Assembly (NCBI GenBank): GCA_934270475.1
Contig: CAKQPS010000002.1
Coordinates: 62,001-126,000, forward strand
Origin: an uncultured Alphaproteobacteria bacterium
Lineage (GTDB): Bacteria; Pseudomonadota; Alphaproteobacteria; RF32; CAG-239
Length of the DNA stretch: 64,000 nt
Reading direction: 5' to 3'
Shown: positions 1-8,842 of the stretch, in pieces
Layout: every line of letters begins with the position of its first letter
Position numbering within the stretch: the first letter of the stretch is position 1
The notes under the pieces: model-generated
Seen by the model: the letters and a program-made list of their open reading frames with translations, nothing else
Databases searched by the model: none
Told to the model about the DNA's origin: nothing
Made by a program: the position numbers and the translations under genes

Positions 1-1858
1 TATCGCCTACACCGATATTAAAGTTAGCGTCAGCCAAATCTACCGAACCTTGATTAAACAAAGTTCTTGCACCCGTATCGCGTCCTTCTACATATAAAGT
101 GTCATCGCCCATAACCGCTCTCATTTCGCCACCATACAATATAGCTGCAGTATCATAGTCGTGTATAAATGGCTTTAATGTGTCTGGAGCATTCTGAAGC
201 AATACAAGTCCAGCATCTCCGCTGTAATCGTTGTCAGCTCCAACTTCTAAATTAACAGAATCCTTCTGAAAATGAGCTCTAGTTCCTGTGTTGCCTGTAT
301 CTTTAATTGTGACACCATCTTTATCGGCGGTCAGCCATTTTTCGCTGTCGTCGATGTTTGCAGAGCCAACAGAAAGCGTTGCCGCACGTATTTTTTGCGT
401 ATCCAACTGACCAGCGGCAAGCAAGCCTTCAACTTTCATATTAGAGTCAACCCCAACTGGAAAATATTGAGTTGCATTATATTGAGGTGCTTTCACATCT
501 GCTGAAGCAGTTGAAGTACTGCCATCTGCAGCCGTAGTTTTGCTATTAACTTTTTTATAGCCGCCGTTCATAAAATAGATAGTATTATGTGTAGCTTTTC
601 CTAAGTTTTCATCATCACTCGGCATTTGGAAAGAAGCAATATTTTCATTGATTAGATATAATTCGCCTTTTGGATTATGCTTATGGTCGCCTTGTATTAA
701 ATAACTACTTTCAGCTAAGTGAGGACTATTACCTAATGCGCCGATTTTTACGTCGGTCCAAGCCGGACCAGATGCGTCATCTTTGAGTTTGGAAGCCAAG
801 TTAACGTCCATTAAGTTTGTCAGCGTGCCATCGGCTGTGGTGTTACCCTCGGTGTCAACCTTAAAGTGGAATTCTTCAGTTGTTGTGTCGCCCTCTGTAA
901 TCAGATTGCGTCCAAAACCCAAACGATTTGCGTTGGCTTTAAATTGTTCTTCCGCAGCAATCAAATTGCCATGAATAAAGGCGTCCGGTTTGCCACCGTC
1001 AGCAATATAAAGTCCGTAAGGAGATGGGTTATCTGTGGTTTCATTTGGATTTCCCTCTGCACCAACAATCAAGCTTTTAATATTACGGATACTAAATGTT
1101 TCTGTTGCAGGGTGATGATTTGCATTATTATACACATCGTAAGTGTTATCAACATTGCCCATGTACAAATCAGTACGCATACTGTTTTTCCACAATGTTT
1201 TCGGATCATCACCATTATCGCGTCCGCGCTGCAAATATTTATCCATATCAATTTCGTTGCCGGTCGCGGCGCTGATGGTATCCGCCGACGCCGTCACAAT
1301 GGAATATTGCGCCGCATCAGCTCCATTTGGGAACACTTTGCTATATTCCTCGCCTTCAAGTTTCCAAATACCGCCGATACCGCGGGCTTTTTTCTCGCCC
1401 GTCACATAACCGCCGCTAGAACCAACCAGCGAGGCAATGCGCGAGGTGCGCTCTTGTCCAATGTCGGTGTTAGTTTCAAACAGCGCAAATGTGGTCAGGT
1501 TATTCCCCTTTTTGGCAATAGCCAATTGAGGCGTGCCGTAATTATACAGTGCCTTGTTAACATCAAAACCATAAGGCAGGTACGACGTAATCAGACCTTC
1601 AGGTAATGTTCTAACAGAATCCCCTTCACCCATATCCGCAATAATGGTTGAATAGTTAGCACCCACATAGTCATTTGCCGCATTCATAATGGTGCGAATG
1701 GTGGACGCAGTGTTGATGTCTTCTACCTCCATGGTTCTTTCAGCCGACTTTTTATACATGGTCGGGGTCACAACGGCGATAAGTCCCAGCATAGCCAGGG
1801 CTTCAATCATCAAACCACCCCGCTGCGCTATAGATTTTGAGATATTACGACTTTTCAT
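1..1858 (-). CDS. Long prepilin-like protein (type IV pilin N-terminus), 3' end beyond window
   Basis: An uninterrupted minus-strand frame starts with ATG at 1858 and runs off the left edge after about 619 codons. The N-terminus has a short basic leader (MKSRNISKSIAQRG), then GLMIEALAMLGLIAVV. This fits a prepilin peptidase site, cutting G|G with Glu at mature position 5 before a hydrophobic helix. The rest is polar, rich in Gly, Asn, Asp and Thr. It is much longer than a major pilin, which suggests a minor pilin or tip adhesin such as PilV of thin conjugative pili. The SD AAGGAGAA overlaps the stop of the upstream gene 11 bp away, so the two are probably co-translated. The prepilin N-terminus is clear; the role is inferred. 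Confidence 0.75.
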   Translation of the reverse strand, partial: MKSRNISKSIAQRGGLMIEALAMLGLIAVVTPTMYKKSAERTMEVEDINTASTIRTIMNAANDYVGANYSTIIADMGEGDSVRTLPEGLITSYLPYGFDVNKALYNYGTPQLAIAKKGNNLTTFALFETNTDIGQERTSRIASLVGSSGGYVTGEKKARGIGGIWKLEGEEYSKVFPNGADAAQYSIVTASADTISAATGNEIDMDKYLQRGRDNGDDPKTLWKNSMRTDLYMGNVDNTYDVYNNANHHPATETFSIRNIKSLIVGAEGNPNETTDNPSPYGLYIADGGKPDAFIHGNLIAAEEQFKANANRLGFGRNLITEGDTTTEEFHFKVDTEGNTTADGTLTNLMDVNLASKLKDDASGPAWTDVKIGALGNSPHLAESSYLIQGDHKHNPKGELYLINENIASFQMPSDDENLGKATHNTIYFMNGGYKKVNSKTTAADGSTSTASADVKAPQYNATQYFPVGVDSNMKVEGLLAAGQLDTQKIRAATLSVGSANIDDSEKWLTADKDGVTIKDTGNTGTRAHFQKDSVNLEVGADNDYSGDAGLVLLQNAPDTLKPFIHDYDTAAILYGGEMRAVMGDDTLYVEGRDTGARTLFNQGSVDLADANFNIGVGD

Positions 1859-1869
1859 CTTCGTTCTCC

Positions 1870-2694
1870 TTATTCTCCACTATTATCATGCTGCCCATAG
1901 CAGTGCCTGCTGACATCGGCGTTTCGATATTTGTCAAATGCAAACAAGCAAGGCTTGCCCTGCATACACTTTTTTTGAAATGCTTTAGAGGCGTTATCTG
2001 AGCCAATATAAAAAACCTTCGGAAACACAAAGCTTACATACTTAGCAATTGAACCTTTCGCATTTTGCGGCTTCTTTTCATACACAATTTGAATTGCCGT
2101 ACGCCCCACCAAATGGCATTTGGCGGTTGAATCAGTGCCCTCACACCACATCCAGCCCATATTTTTGACTCCGGAAAGCTCTTTTGCCAAATAGTTGGTA
2201 AAATTCGGGGTCGGCGCAACCATTTTTACTGTGCGCGAAGATTCGCCTTCAGGAATGGTAATCTCAGTTTCAGTTTTGGAATACCAGCGTTCCGGTATTT
2301 TGGCAAAAGAAATGGCATATTTGTTTTTACTGCCTTCATTGCTGCTGCACTTTTTTACATTTGCGCCGTTTTGTATGTTGTCGTCAAAGCAATAAATGGC
2401 GTGCGTGGATTGAATGCTAGTCATATCATAGCCCAAAGGCAGATTGTCTTCCATTTTGCTTAGACAGTTATTATTTTTTGTGCATTCATACGGGATATCA
2501 TAATTTCCACTATTCCAGTTATAGATCATTTCGCACTCGGTGCCGCGATAAAACGCAAGGTGTTCCGCCCGAAAACGGTTCACGACCGTGGCGGCTTTTA
2601 TCTCGGCGAATACACCGGCTTTGTCCTCGCGCGGAGAGGTGTTGAGAAAACTCAGCGCCACCATTATCGTTGCAAGTAAAATCCAAATATACAT
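1870..2694 (-). CDS. Unknown protein with N-terminal membrane helix, paired with prepilin gene
   Basis: 274 aa. The first about 17 residues (MYIWILLATIMVALSFL) form a single hydrophobic helix with no basic leader or prepilin site. The remainder is soluble, with scattered cysteines (for example TECEMIYN, CTKNNNCL and a C-terminal CMQGKPCLF) that could form disulfides in the periplasm. It directly precedes the long prepilin-like gene and probably forms one transcript with it. The N-terminal helix followed by an ..FRAEHLAFY.. stretch faintly recalls PilM of IncI1-type thin pili, but I cannot confirm this. The start at 2694 is preceded by GAGGTAGGGTT. I do not assign a function beyond likely pilus assembly by context. 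Confidence 0.65.
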   Translation of the reverse strand: MYIWILLATIMVALSFLNTSPREDKAGVFAEIKAATVVNRFRAEHLAFYRGTECEMIYNWNSGNYDIPYECTKNNNCLSKMEDNLPLGYDMTSIQSTHAIYCFDDNIQNGANVKKCSSNEGSKNKYAISFAKIPERWYSKTETEITIPEGESSRTVKMVAPTPNFTNYLAKELSGVKNMGWMWCEGTDSTAKCHLVGRTAIQIVYEKKPQNAKGSIAKYVSFVFPKVFYIGSDNASKAFQKKCMQGKPCLFAFDKYRNADVSRHCYGQHDNSGE

Positions 2695-2830
2695 AACCCT
2701 ACCTCAAAATGCGGTTTTATCTAGTTATAATTTACCATAAAAAAACGCCTATAACCAGCATATTTTGCGAAAGCAGGCGATTCTTCACAATTTTGTAACA
2801 TTATTTAGCATTAAGGCAGTAAATTTTTGG

Positions 2831-3247
2831 TTAAATATCGCTTTTTCCTGTTTCCAACAAGGCGGCTATGATTGGCTTGTCCGCAGGCGCAAAGTCATAT
2901 TGAACCAGCTCGCCCGCCGGCACCCAGCGATATTGCTCATGCTCGTTCAGCTCGGAAATTTGCTCTTGCGCGCAAACAGCCTTGTAACAATGCAGCTCAA
3001 CCCTGCCAAAATCATAATCATAGGCTGTGTCCATAAAGTGGTCGCCAACCACAATGGGCAGGTTCATTTCTTCCAGCAATTCACGCGCCAAGCACTGCTC
3101 ATAGGTTTCGCCCTGTTCCAACTTGCCGCCGGGGAACTCCCATTTATATTCCAAATTTTTGCCATGCTTGCGCTGCGCTATCAAAATATGCCCCTTGCAA
3201 ACGATGATGCCCGCCGCTACTTTTATGATTTTTGTGACTTTTTCCAT
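2831..3247 (-). CDS. mutT: MutT-like Nudix hydrolase (8-oxo-dGTP diphosphatase)
   Basis: 138 aa, the usual MutT length. The Nudix box lies near residues 40-62: GGKLEQGE, then RELLEEMN; the normally conserved Gly after REUxEE is Asn. Upstream is the usual beta start VAAGIIVCKGHILIAQR. The family hydrolyses oxidised dGTP to the monophosphate, preventing A:C transversions; cytosolic. An AAGGAAAG SD precedes the ATG. It stands alone between the pilin pair and the tRNA-fragment region. In many alphaproteobacteria mutT sits elsewhere (for example near argJ or secA), so context does not help. Another small Nudix substrate is possible, but the overall pattern is MutT-like. Confidence 0.85.
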   Translation of the reverse strand: MEKVTKIIKVAAGIIVCKGHILIAQRKHGKNLEYKWEFPGGKLEQGETYEQCLARELLEEMNLPIVVGDHFMDTAYDYDFGRVELHCYKAVCAQEQISELNEHEQYRWVPAGELVQYDFAPADKPIIAALLETGKSDI

Positions 3248-3699
3248 TTTAACTTTCCTTGTTTTGACCGCCTGCCATCATAATATTGTTCGGCGGAAAT
3301 GTAAATTTTTATTTTTGGTTAAAGGCAAACGGCTTAATGCGCCATTCCTAATCTCTGCAAATTATGCGGAGATTAGCGAGCGTTTTCTCCGCAAACGCAA
3401 GGTAAAAATATGTTGTTTTTCCTCAAGCCCTCTCAGGGTTCGATTCCCCTCTATATAAAAAAACAAAAAGCACCCTGTTGGGTGCATTTGTTTTTTTGGA
3501 GCAGATGAGGGGAAGACTAACTCGATTTTTTGAAGGTTCGCCGCGCTTCGCTGATGCTAGCTTGCTTACCTTAAAATCTTCGCCTTACGTCAAGAAAATC
3601 TCCACCGGAGATTTTCTTTTCCTTAGCCCCGCCTCCGGGGTTCGATTCACTCCATATTATTCTGTTCCAAACATAAAGCCCCGACAAGCGGGGCTATGT
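3248..3699. repeat. Gene-free region with tRNA-derived fragments and hairpins
   Basis: No credible gene is seen. On the plus strand, GGGTTCGATTCCCCTC (3436-3451) equals the T-loop/acceptor side of the adjacent tRNA-Gly, and a variant GGGGTTCGATTCACTCCA lies at 3637-3654. The 18 bases at 3497-3514 are identical to 3700-3717, the 3' end of tRNA-Gly including CCA, in the same orientation as the gene. Each plus-strand fragment is followed by a hairpin (3470-3485 with a T-run; 3678-3695). A perfect 11-bp hairpin occupies 3593-3617. The layout looks like two diverged copies of one unit, possibly left by recombination or integration at the tRNA 3' end. Confidence 0.6.
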
Positions 3700-3773
3700 T
3701 GGAGCAGATGAGGGGAATCGAACCCCCGTTATAAGCTTGGGAAGCTTCTATTCTACCATTGAATTACATCTGC
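3700..3773 (-). tRNA. tRNA-Gly (anticodon CCC)
   Basis: Read on the minus strand, the acceptor GCAGATG pairs with CATCTGC. The D-arm is ATTC/GAAT, the anticodon loop is TTCCCAA (anticodon CCC), and the T-arm has loop TTCGATT on GGGGG/CCCCT. The discriminator is T, as expected for bacterial tRNA-Gly, and CCA is encoded. Total 74 nt. The top pair of the anticodon stem is imperfect (G opposite A). The gene follows the DUF805 gene and its terminator. Its 3' 18 nt are duplicated about 200 bp downstream. Confidence 0.93.
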
Positions 3774-3778
3774 AAAAC

Positions 3779-3821
3779 AATGCTTGCATTAAAACGTAAA
3801 ACATTGTTCTTTGCAAGCATT
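3779..3821. terminator. Bidirectional hairpin after the DUF805 gene
   Basis: AATGCTTGCA (3779-3788) pairs with TGCAAGCATT (3812-3821), a perfect 10-bp stem with a long loop. On the plus strand a T-rich run follows; on the minus strand GTTTT follows. It separates the lpxI operon from tRNA-Gly. Confidence 0.6.
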
Positions 3822-3827
3822 TTTTTA

Positions 3828-4646
3828 TTATTCTGCACTTTCATGCATCGGAACATTTGGAGTTTCCGTTTCCGCTGAATTTTCCGGCTGGGCTTCCGTT
3901 TCAGCCTCTGCCGACTCTGCAGCTGTCGGCTCTTGAGCATCTGTATCTGTATCAGTGTCGGTGTCGGCATTAGAATCCGTATTTACATCGACAGTATCAG
4001 CAGAAGTTTCACTAGAAACTGCATCCACAGCATCGGCGTTTTTGCTATTGTTATCTGATATATAATTAGCAACACCAGCTACAATACTTATCAAAACATA
4101 TAAAATAATGTAAAGATTGGCAAATTTGTCATATTTTGAGTCTTCTTCAACCGGTTTACCGAATCTGTTTTCTTCGGTTTGACCTTTACGCAAATATAAG
4201 ATGAACAGCCATACGATAACGCCTAAAAAAGCAATACCGGAAGCAGCCATCAGAGCCGTCCCAAAAACTACGGCTTGTAATTTTGTATCAAGCACTATGC
4301 CCAATATAATACAAAAACCGAATATAACAGGCAGCCATAAAAGCTGACCGCTGTGGTTTGTATCATGCAAACGGCGTGCTGACAAAGCTAATACGGCAAT
4401 AAATTCCACTATTGAATATACATAGTATATAATTATGCCTCCATACAGTGCTATTATAGGGAATAACGGCGACAAAAGCATTCCGGCAACAAGCAAAACC
4501 AGACTAAACAGAAAATTGGCAAAAATAAAAGCCCAATAATCATATTTACTGGCACGAGTTTTAAAATCAAACATATTTTTGAAACCGGCTACAAATGCAG
4601 TCAGCAAATTTTTTTCATTTTCAACCTTTACAACAGATTCAGTCAT
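3828..4646 (-). CDS. DUF805 family membrane protein with acidic Asp/Thr tail
   Basis: 272 aa from the ATG at 4646, chosen because AAGGA lies about 7 nt upstream and this start overlaps the comEC stop by a few bases. A longer frame would start deep inside comEC. Residues about 15-160 match DUF805 (YhaH/YhaI-like): the MFDFKTRASKYDYWAFIF opening, then helices and the ALSARRLHDTNHSG motif. A further helix lies near residue 185. The C-terminal about 75 residues are low-complexity and acidic, with an Asp-Thr run (NADTDTDTDTDA) followed by Glu/Ala/Pro. DUF805 proteins are inner-membrane proteins of unknown function. It is probably the last gene of the lpxI-lpxB-comEC operon. Confidence 0.8.
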   Translation of the reverse strand: MTESVVKVENEKNLLTAFVAGFKNMFDFKTRASKYDYWAFIFANFLFSLVLLVAGMLLSPLFPIIALYGGIIIYYVYSIVEFIAVLALSARRLHDTNHSGQLLWLPVIFGFCIILGIVLDTKLQAVVFGTALMAASGIAFLGVIVWLFILYLRKGQTEENRFGKPVEEDSKYDKFANLYIILYVLISIVAGVANYISDNNSKNADAVDAVSSETSADTVDVNTDSNADTDTDTDTDAQEPTAAESAEAETEAQPENSAETETPNVPMHESAE

Positions 4647-6681
4647 CATTATTCCTTTCTTGTTTAGTACAGCTGCGCCACGGTCTGCAGACCCCCTGCG
4701 GCTGTAACGGCTCCACTTTTGTTTTATTTTTCTTAAAGATATACCCTCCGACGCTATTGTCAATATTTTTCCCATTTATTTTGATGTTACCTTGCTTGGA
4801 AAACTCTATCGAATCCAGATAGATACATTTTTTCGCATCACATTTTAAATTGATGTTTTCAAAATTTGTTTTAGCGCCGGCAAAAATTTCTTTTAGCTCT
4901 TCTTTTTGTTTTTTATTCAACTCTTTCAAATGCAGATTTTCACGCCAAACAGAAACCGTCCAGTTATCAGTTTTCATCGGCATAAGCAGCATTTCTCCAT
5001 TTTTATCGCGCAGAGCAATCCCCTCGCCTTTGGGCGCAAAAACCATATCCGGCTGCGAGCCGAAAAACATTGAGCCAACTCCAATCAAAATCGGCAGCAC
5101 TCCCCACAAGCGCCATTTTCTTTGCCACACACACAGCCAACAACCGCCGCAGACAATAAGCGCGAATCCCCAAAACGGCAGCGAATCCACATACACCACA
5201 CTATGCGGCAATGCAGCGACAAACTCCGTAATTTTATTGAGCCAGCCCACACCATAGCCCAAAGCTTGCAGCGGATATAAAGCCAACCCCAGCGGCAGAG
5301 CGACTAAACAAAGCAAAATCAAAGGCATCAAAATCAAACCAATCAGCGGACCGGCAAGCAAGTTGGCAAGACTAGTATAGACCGAAACACGGTGAAAATG
5401 ATAAATGGCAAACGGCATCGTCGCCAAACTCGCCACAAAATCACAAATCACAATCCCAGCCAAATAAAAGAAAATTTTGCTGAAAATTCCCCGATTTACT
5501 GACCATAAAGCAATCTTTTGCGCATATTTTTCATAAAAAGCGATTAAGGCAACCACCGCCGCAAACGACATTTGAAAACTGATAGAAATCAGAGCTTGCG
5601 GAGAAATTATCAGCAACATCAAACCGGCAAAACAAACCATTCGCATAGAAATCGCCTGTCGGTTAAAAATAACCCCGAGCAGCACCACCGCGGTCATAAT
5701 AAACGCCCGTTCTGCCGGCACTGCCATTCCCGAAACCAGCAAATACAGCGCGCTGAAAAGAATCGCGCCGAATGCGGCGAGTTTTTTGACATCATAACGC
5801 AAAGCTACAGCCGGAAACAGTGCCAGTAAAAAACGCAGCACAAAAAACATCAAGCCGGCAATCGCGCCCATGTGCAAACCGGAAACCGACAGAAAATGCG
5901 CCAGCCCCGAATCGCGGTAATTATTGACTATGAGCTTTGGCGTGCGGCTTTGTTCGCCAATCAGCACCGCATCGACAATTCCAGCTTCATCAGGCGGCAA
6001 AATTTTTGCCACATCGTCTGTAATATGCTGGCGGATTTTGTTCAGGCGAATCCGAAAAGACGACGGCTGCCACTGCCCGCAGTCAATCACAAAAACTGAA
6101 CTGCTAGCATAGCCTATCCCACTGATTTCTTCATAAAAATATTTTCTATCCAACTGAAAACCATTCAACACCGGCACCGGCGACGGCGGAAAAAACGTAC
6201 CGACCAGCTCCACGCATTGTCCGACTTCTAGTTCAGTATTTCCTCTGTTCATCAGGGTAACACGGTATTTACCTTTAAGCGGCTTGTCAAAATTTTCAGC
6301 ATTCTGCAAAAGCAGCCGCTTGCGTCCTTTTTCATTATATGAAACCGCACTGATTTGCCCTTTAATATAGTCCGTAATTTCTGGCGTAAATGCGACTTTA
6401 CGGCTTTTCAGCAGAGTTTGCAGCTGAATATCCATAAAGCCGAATTCAAGCAAGAGAATTGCCGTAAAAAGCAGATGCAGCCCCTTATGGCGTAGCAGAT
6501 AAAATAACAGCAAAGTCGTTTCAAAAACGCCTAAACTATACCAATAATTCGGCTCACACGGCAAAGCAAAATACAAAGCTATGCCCAAACCGAACAAAAA
6601 CGGCACCCAAGCCAGCCACCTGCTCTGTTCAGCAAAAAAATTTTCGGAGACATAAGCTCTTATCTTGCGGAAAATTCTCAT
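4639..6681 (-). CDS. comEC: ComEC/Rec2-family DNA uptake channel
   Basis: 680 aa, polytopic. Two to three helices open the protein (residues about 20-90). A DUF4131/OB-like periplasmic segment follows, then the Competence domain with the signature HFLSVSGLHMGAIAGL near residues 260-275 and many helices to about residue 545. It lacks the C-terminal metallo-beta-lactamase domain of Gram-positive ComEC, as is usual in alphaproteobacteria. In competent bacteria ComEC carries single-stranded DNA across the inner membrane. It overlaps lpxB by 4 nt (ATGA), so the genes are translationally coupled. dprA and recA, also used in transformation, lie elsewhere in the window. Confidence 0.9.
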   Translation of the reverse strand: MRIFRKIRAYVSENFFAEQSRWLAWVPFLFGLGIALYFALPCEPNYWYSLGVFETTLLLFYLLRHKGLHLLFTAILLLEFGFMDIQLQTLLKSRKVAFTPEITDYIKGQISAVSYNEKGRKRLLLQNAENFDKPLKGKYRVTLMNRGNTELEVGQCVELVGTFFPPSPVPVLNGFQLDRKYFYEEISGIGYASSSVFVIDCGQWQPSSFRIRLNKIRQHITDDVAKILPPDEAGIVDAVLIGEQSRTPKLIVNNYRDSGLAHFLSVSGLHMGAIAGLMFFVLRFLLALFPAVALRYDVKKLAAFGAILFSALYLLVSGMAVPAERAFIMTAVVLLGVIFNRQAISMRMVCFAGLMLLIISPQALISISFQMSFAAVVALIAFYEKYAQKIALWSVNRGIFSKIFFYLAGIVICDFVASLATMPFAIYHFHRVSVYTSLANLLAGPLIGLILMPLILLCLVALPLGLALYPLQALGYGVGWLNKITEFVAALPHSVVYVDSLPFWGFALIVCGGCWLCVWQRKWRLWGVLPILIGVGSMFFGSQPDMVFAPKGEGIALRDKNGEMLLMPMKTDNWTVSVWRENLHLKELNKKQKEELKEIFAGAKTNFENINLKCDAKKCIYLDSIEFSKQGNIKINGKNIDNSVGGYIFKKNKTKVEPLQPQGVCRPWRSCTKQERNNDD

Positions 6682-7832
6682 TTTTTATAGGTTTTTATCG
6701 CCTTTATAATAGCGGCGGCGGCATTATCGCTTGGCGTCTGCTGCCCCATGCCCAACAGTTTGCGTACCTTTTCAAAACCGTCCATTTGCTGATTATAAAC
6801 CGGCTTATGTTTCATAAACTGCTCTATATAATACATAATTTTCTCTACAGAACAATCCTCCTGCAGCAATTCCGGCACAATCTCTTTGCCCAGCAAAATA
6901 TTGCTCAAGTTCACAAACTGAATATGAATAAAGTGACGCGCCAGCCATTCGGTCAGCTTTGGAACTTTATAGGCAATAATGTGCGGAACATCGACAATCG
7001 CCAATTCCAGCGCCACCGTGCCGGACGCAGCAATCGCCACATCGCCACTCTTGAAAGCGTCGTGACGTTCTTTGGTTCCCTCAACAATTTCTATCGGCAA
7101 ACCAGATTGTTTTACCATCTCATTAACCTGCGCGGCAACTGTGCTGACTGTCGGAATCACAAAAGAAAAATCGTTATATCGTTCATGCAGCTGCTTTACA
7201 ACTTCTAAAAACGTTGGCAGCAAGCGTTCTACCTCATTATGACGAGACCCTGGAAGCACCAAAAGCAAGCGATTTTCTTCCGGAATATGATGACGTTTTT
7301 TGAAGTCGCCTTTAACACCGTTGACAACTTCGCTTTCAATCACTGGATGCCCGACAAATTCAGTCGGCAAATTATACGGAATAAAATATTTAGGTTCCTG
7401 CGGGAACAAAGTCAGCAGCAAATCAATATATTTATACATGGTGCGGGCGCGTTTCTTTTTCCAAGCCCAAACCTGCGGCGCCACATAGTGCACCTGCGGA
7501 ATATTTAATTTAAGCTGACGCAGTTTTTTATGCACGCGGGCAGAAAAACTCCAGCTGTCAATTGTCACCACCACATCAGGCTGCACTTTTTGGATATCGG
7601 CAACCGTTTCATTGATACGGCGCAGCACGCGCGGAATGCTCGGAATAACCTCTGCCAGCCCCATAACCGCCAAATCGCTGATATTAAATAAAGACTGCAC
7701 GCCTTCTGCCTGCATACCTTCTCCGCCGACTCCATAAAATTCGGCGTTTTTATCTTTGCGGCGCAAAGCCTGAATTAAGCGCGCACCAAGCGAATCTCCC
7801 GATGGTTCTCCGGCAATCAGATAATATTTCAT
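6678..7832 (-). CDS. lpxB: Lipid-A-disaccharide synthase
   Basis: 384 aa, the usual size. LpxB is a GT19 enzyme that joins UDP-2,3-diacylglucosamine to lipid X to give disaccharide-1-phosphate at the inner face of the inner membrane. Visible motifs are AGEPSGD at residues 7-13, FYGVGGEGM near 33-41, YVAPQVWAWKKKRA in the first Rossmann domain, and LPGSRHNEVERLLP near the nucleotide-sugar site. It overlaps lpxI by one base (TAATG) and comEC by four, giving a tight lpxI-lpxB-comEC order. LpxI makes the lipid X acceptor that LpxB uses. Confidence 0.96.
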   Translation of the reverse strand: MKYYLIAGEPSGDSLGARLIQALRRKDKNAEFYGVGGEGMQAEGVQSLFNISDLAVMGLAEVIPSIPRVLRRINETVADIQKVQPDVVVTIDSWSFSARVHKKLRQLKLNIPQVHYVAPQVWAWKKKRARTMYKYIDLLLTLFPQEPKYFIPYNLPTEFVGHPVIESEVVNGVKGDFKKRHHIPEENRLLLVLPGSRHNEVERLLPTFLEVVKQLHERYNDFSFVIPTVSTVAAQVNEMVKQSGLPIEIVEGTKERHDAFKSGDVAIAASGTVALELAIVDVPHIIAYKVPKLTEWLARHFIHIQFVNLSNILLGKEIVPELLQEDCSVEKIMYYIEQFMKHKPVYNQQMDGFEKVRKLLGMGQQTPSDNAAAAIIKAIKTYKK

Positions 7833-8671
7833 TATTTTTTCTCCTCTGGGACAATTCCCTTTATAAACATTCCGTATTTATCAGCTAATTTTATAACCTC
7901 TTCGGCGTCAACCATAAGCGCATTGCCAGCGTGCACAGCCAAACCGCGGAAACCGGCATTATGCAGATTTTCTATCGTCCGCACGCCTATAGCCGGCAAA
8001 TCTATGCGCAAATCCTGCTGCGGCTTACGCAGTTTAACCAAAATTCCGGCTGCGCCTTTGCGCCGATAGGTTCCGCAGCGGCGCACCAGCTCATCGGTTC
8101 CCTCAATACCTTCAACGCCAAGAACCAAGCCTTGCTGCACAATAACCGACTGACCAACGTCCAGTCTGCCCAGCGCCAAAGCAACTTCCACGCCGCGTTC
8201 AATATCGGCTTCCGCCTGTTTGTCCGGCTTATGCTTAGTCAAAACGCCCTCTTGCGCCAACAGTTCAGGCATAACCTCATGAATACCGACCACCCGCATA
8301 TTTTCTGATTCTATCTCTTTTATCAGGGCGCGCAAAATTCCGTCATCGCCAAGTGCTTTCATACCGATTTTAGCAAAAAACGCCGCTGTGCGCAAATCCG
8401 GTACCAATTCTGACAAGGTCGGGCGGTGAATCGTGCCAATCATCACGACTTCTTCCACACCTTCATCGGCAAAAGTTTTAAAGCCAGTTCCGGCTTGTCC
8501 AATGCGAATCCATTTATGCGGAATCAGCGGAGTAAAAGCCGCCTTATCGGCATTCCCCTCTATTGCCAGCACATAAAACTCACGACCGGTGTCTAAGCAG
8601 TGGTCTATCAGCATTTTCGGCAGTCCGGTGCCGCCGGCGATAATTCCTAATTTTTTTTGAGATTTTTCCAT
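7832..8671 (-). CDS. lpxI: UDP-2,3-diacylglucosamine pyrophosphatase LpxI
   Basis: 279 aa, the size of Caulobacter LpxI (DUF1009). The N-terminal domain opens KKLGIIAGGTGLPKMLIDH; the C-terminal catalytic domain carries VIVQQGLVLGVEGIEGTDELVRRC and KLRKPQQDLRIDLPAIGVRTIEN. LpxI hydrolyses UDP-2,3-diacylglucosamine to lipid X, the step before LpxB, replacing LpxH/LpxG. It is the first gene of the operon. The SD before the ATG at 8671 is weak. The next upstream gene diverges, so the promoter should lie in 8672-8760, but I see no clear match. Confidence 0.95.
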   Translation of the reverse strand: MEKSQKKLGIIAGGTGLPKMLIDHCLDTGREFYVLAIEGNADKAAFTPLIPHKWIRIGQAGTGFKTFADEGVEEVVMIGTIHRPTLSELVPDLRTAAFFAKIGMKALGDDGILRALIKEIESENMRVVGIHEVMPELLAQEGVLTKHKPDKQAEADIERGVEVALALGRLDVGQSVIVQQGLVLGVEGIEGTDELVRRCGTYRRKGAAGILVKLRKPQQDLRIDLPAIGVRTIENLHNAGFRGLAVHAGNALMVDAEEVIKLADKYGMFIKGIVPEEKK

Positions 8672-8762
8672 TTTTAACAGCTCTGTTATTGATATATGTT
8701 TTTGATATTAGCAGACACCGCCGCAATTACAACATTTTTTTTAGAAAGGCACAGAATCAATG

Positions 8763-8791
8763 TTGACAAAAGTTGTTAAAAATGGTATAAA
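8763..8791 (+). promoter_or_regulatory. Sigma-70 promoter for the gene at 8843
   Basis: TTGACA (8763-8768), a 17-nt spacer, then TATAAA (8786-8791). The start of transcription would lie near 8798, giving a leader of about 45 nt that is A/T-rich and has no SD. Confidence 0.75.
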
Positions 8792-8842
8792 TAAACTTGA
8801 TAGCAAATATCATTATGTTTAATTTTTTAAAACTTTGTATAT

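Noticed and set aside
866..1606. A 246-codon plus-strand frame opposite the prepilin-like gene
   Set aside because: It lies entirely on the complement of the minus-strand frame, which has the prepilin N-terminus, SD and consistent codon use; the plus frame has no SD or recognisable domain.
3478..3711. Possible 77-aa plus-strand gene in the tRNA-fragment region
   Set aside because: It spans hairpins and the tRNA-like repeats, has no SD, and its translation has no protein character.
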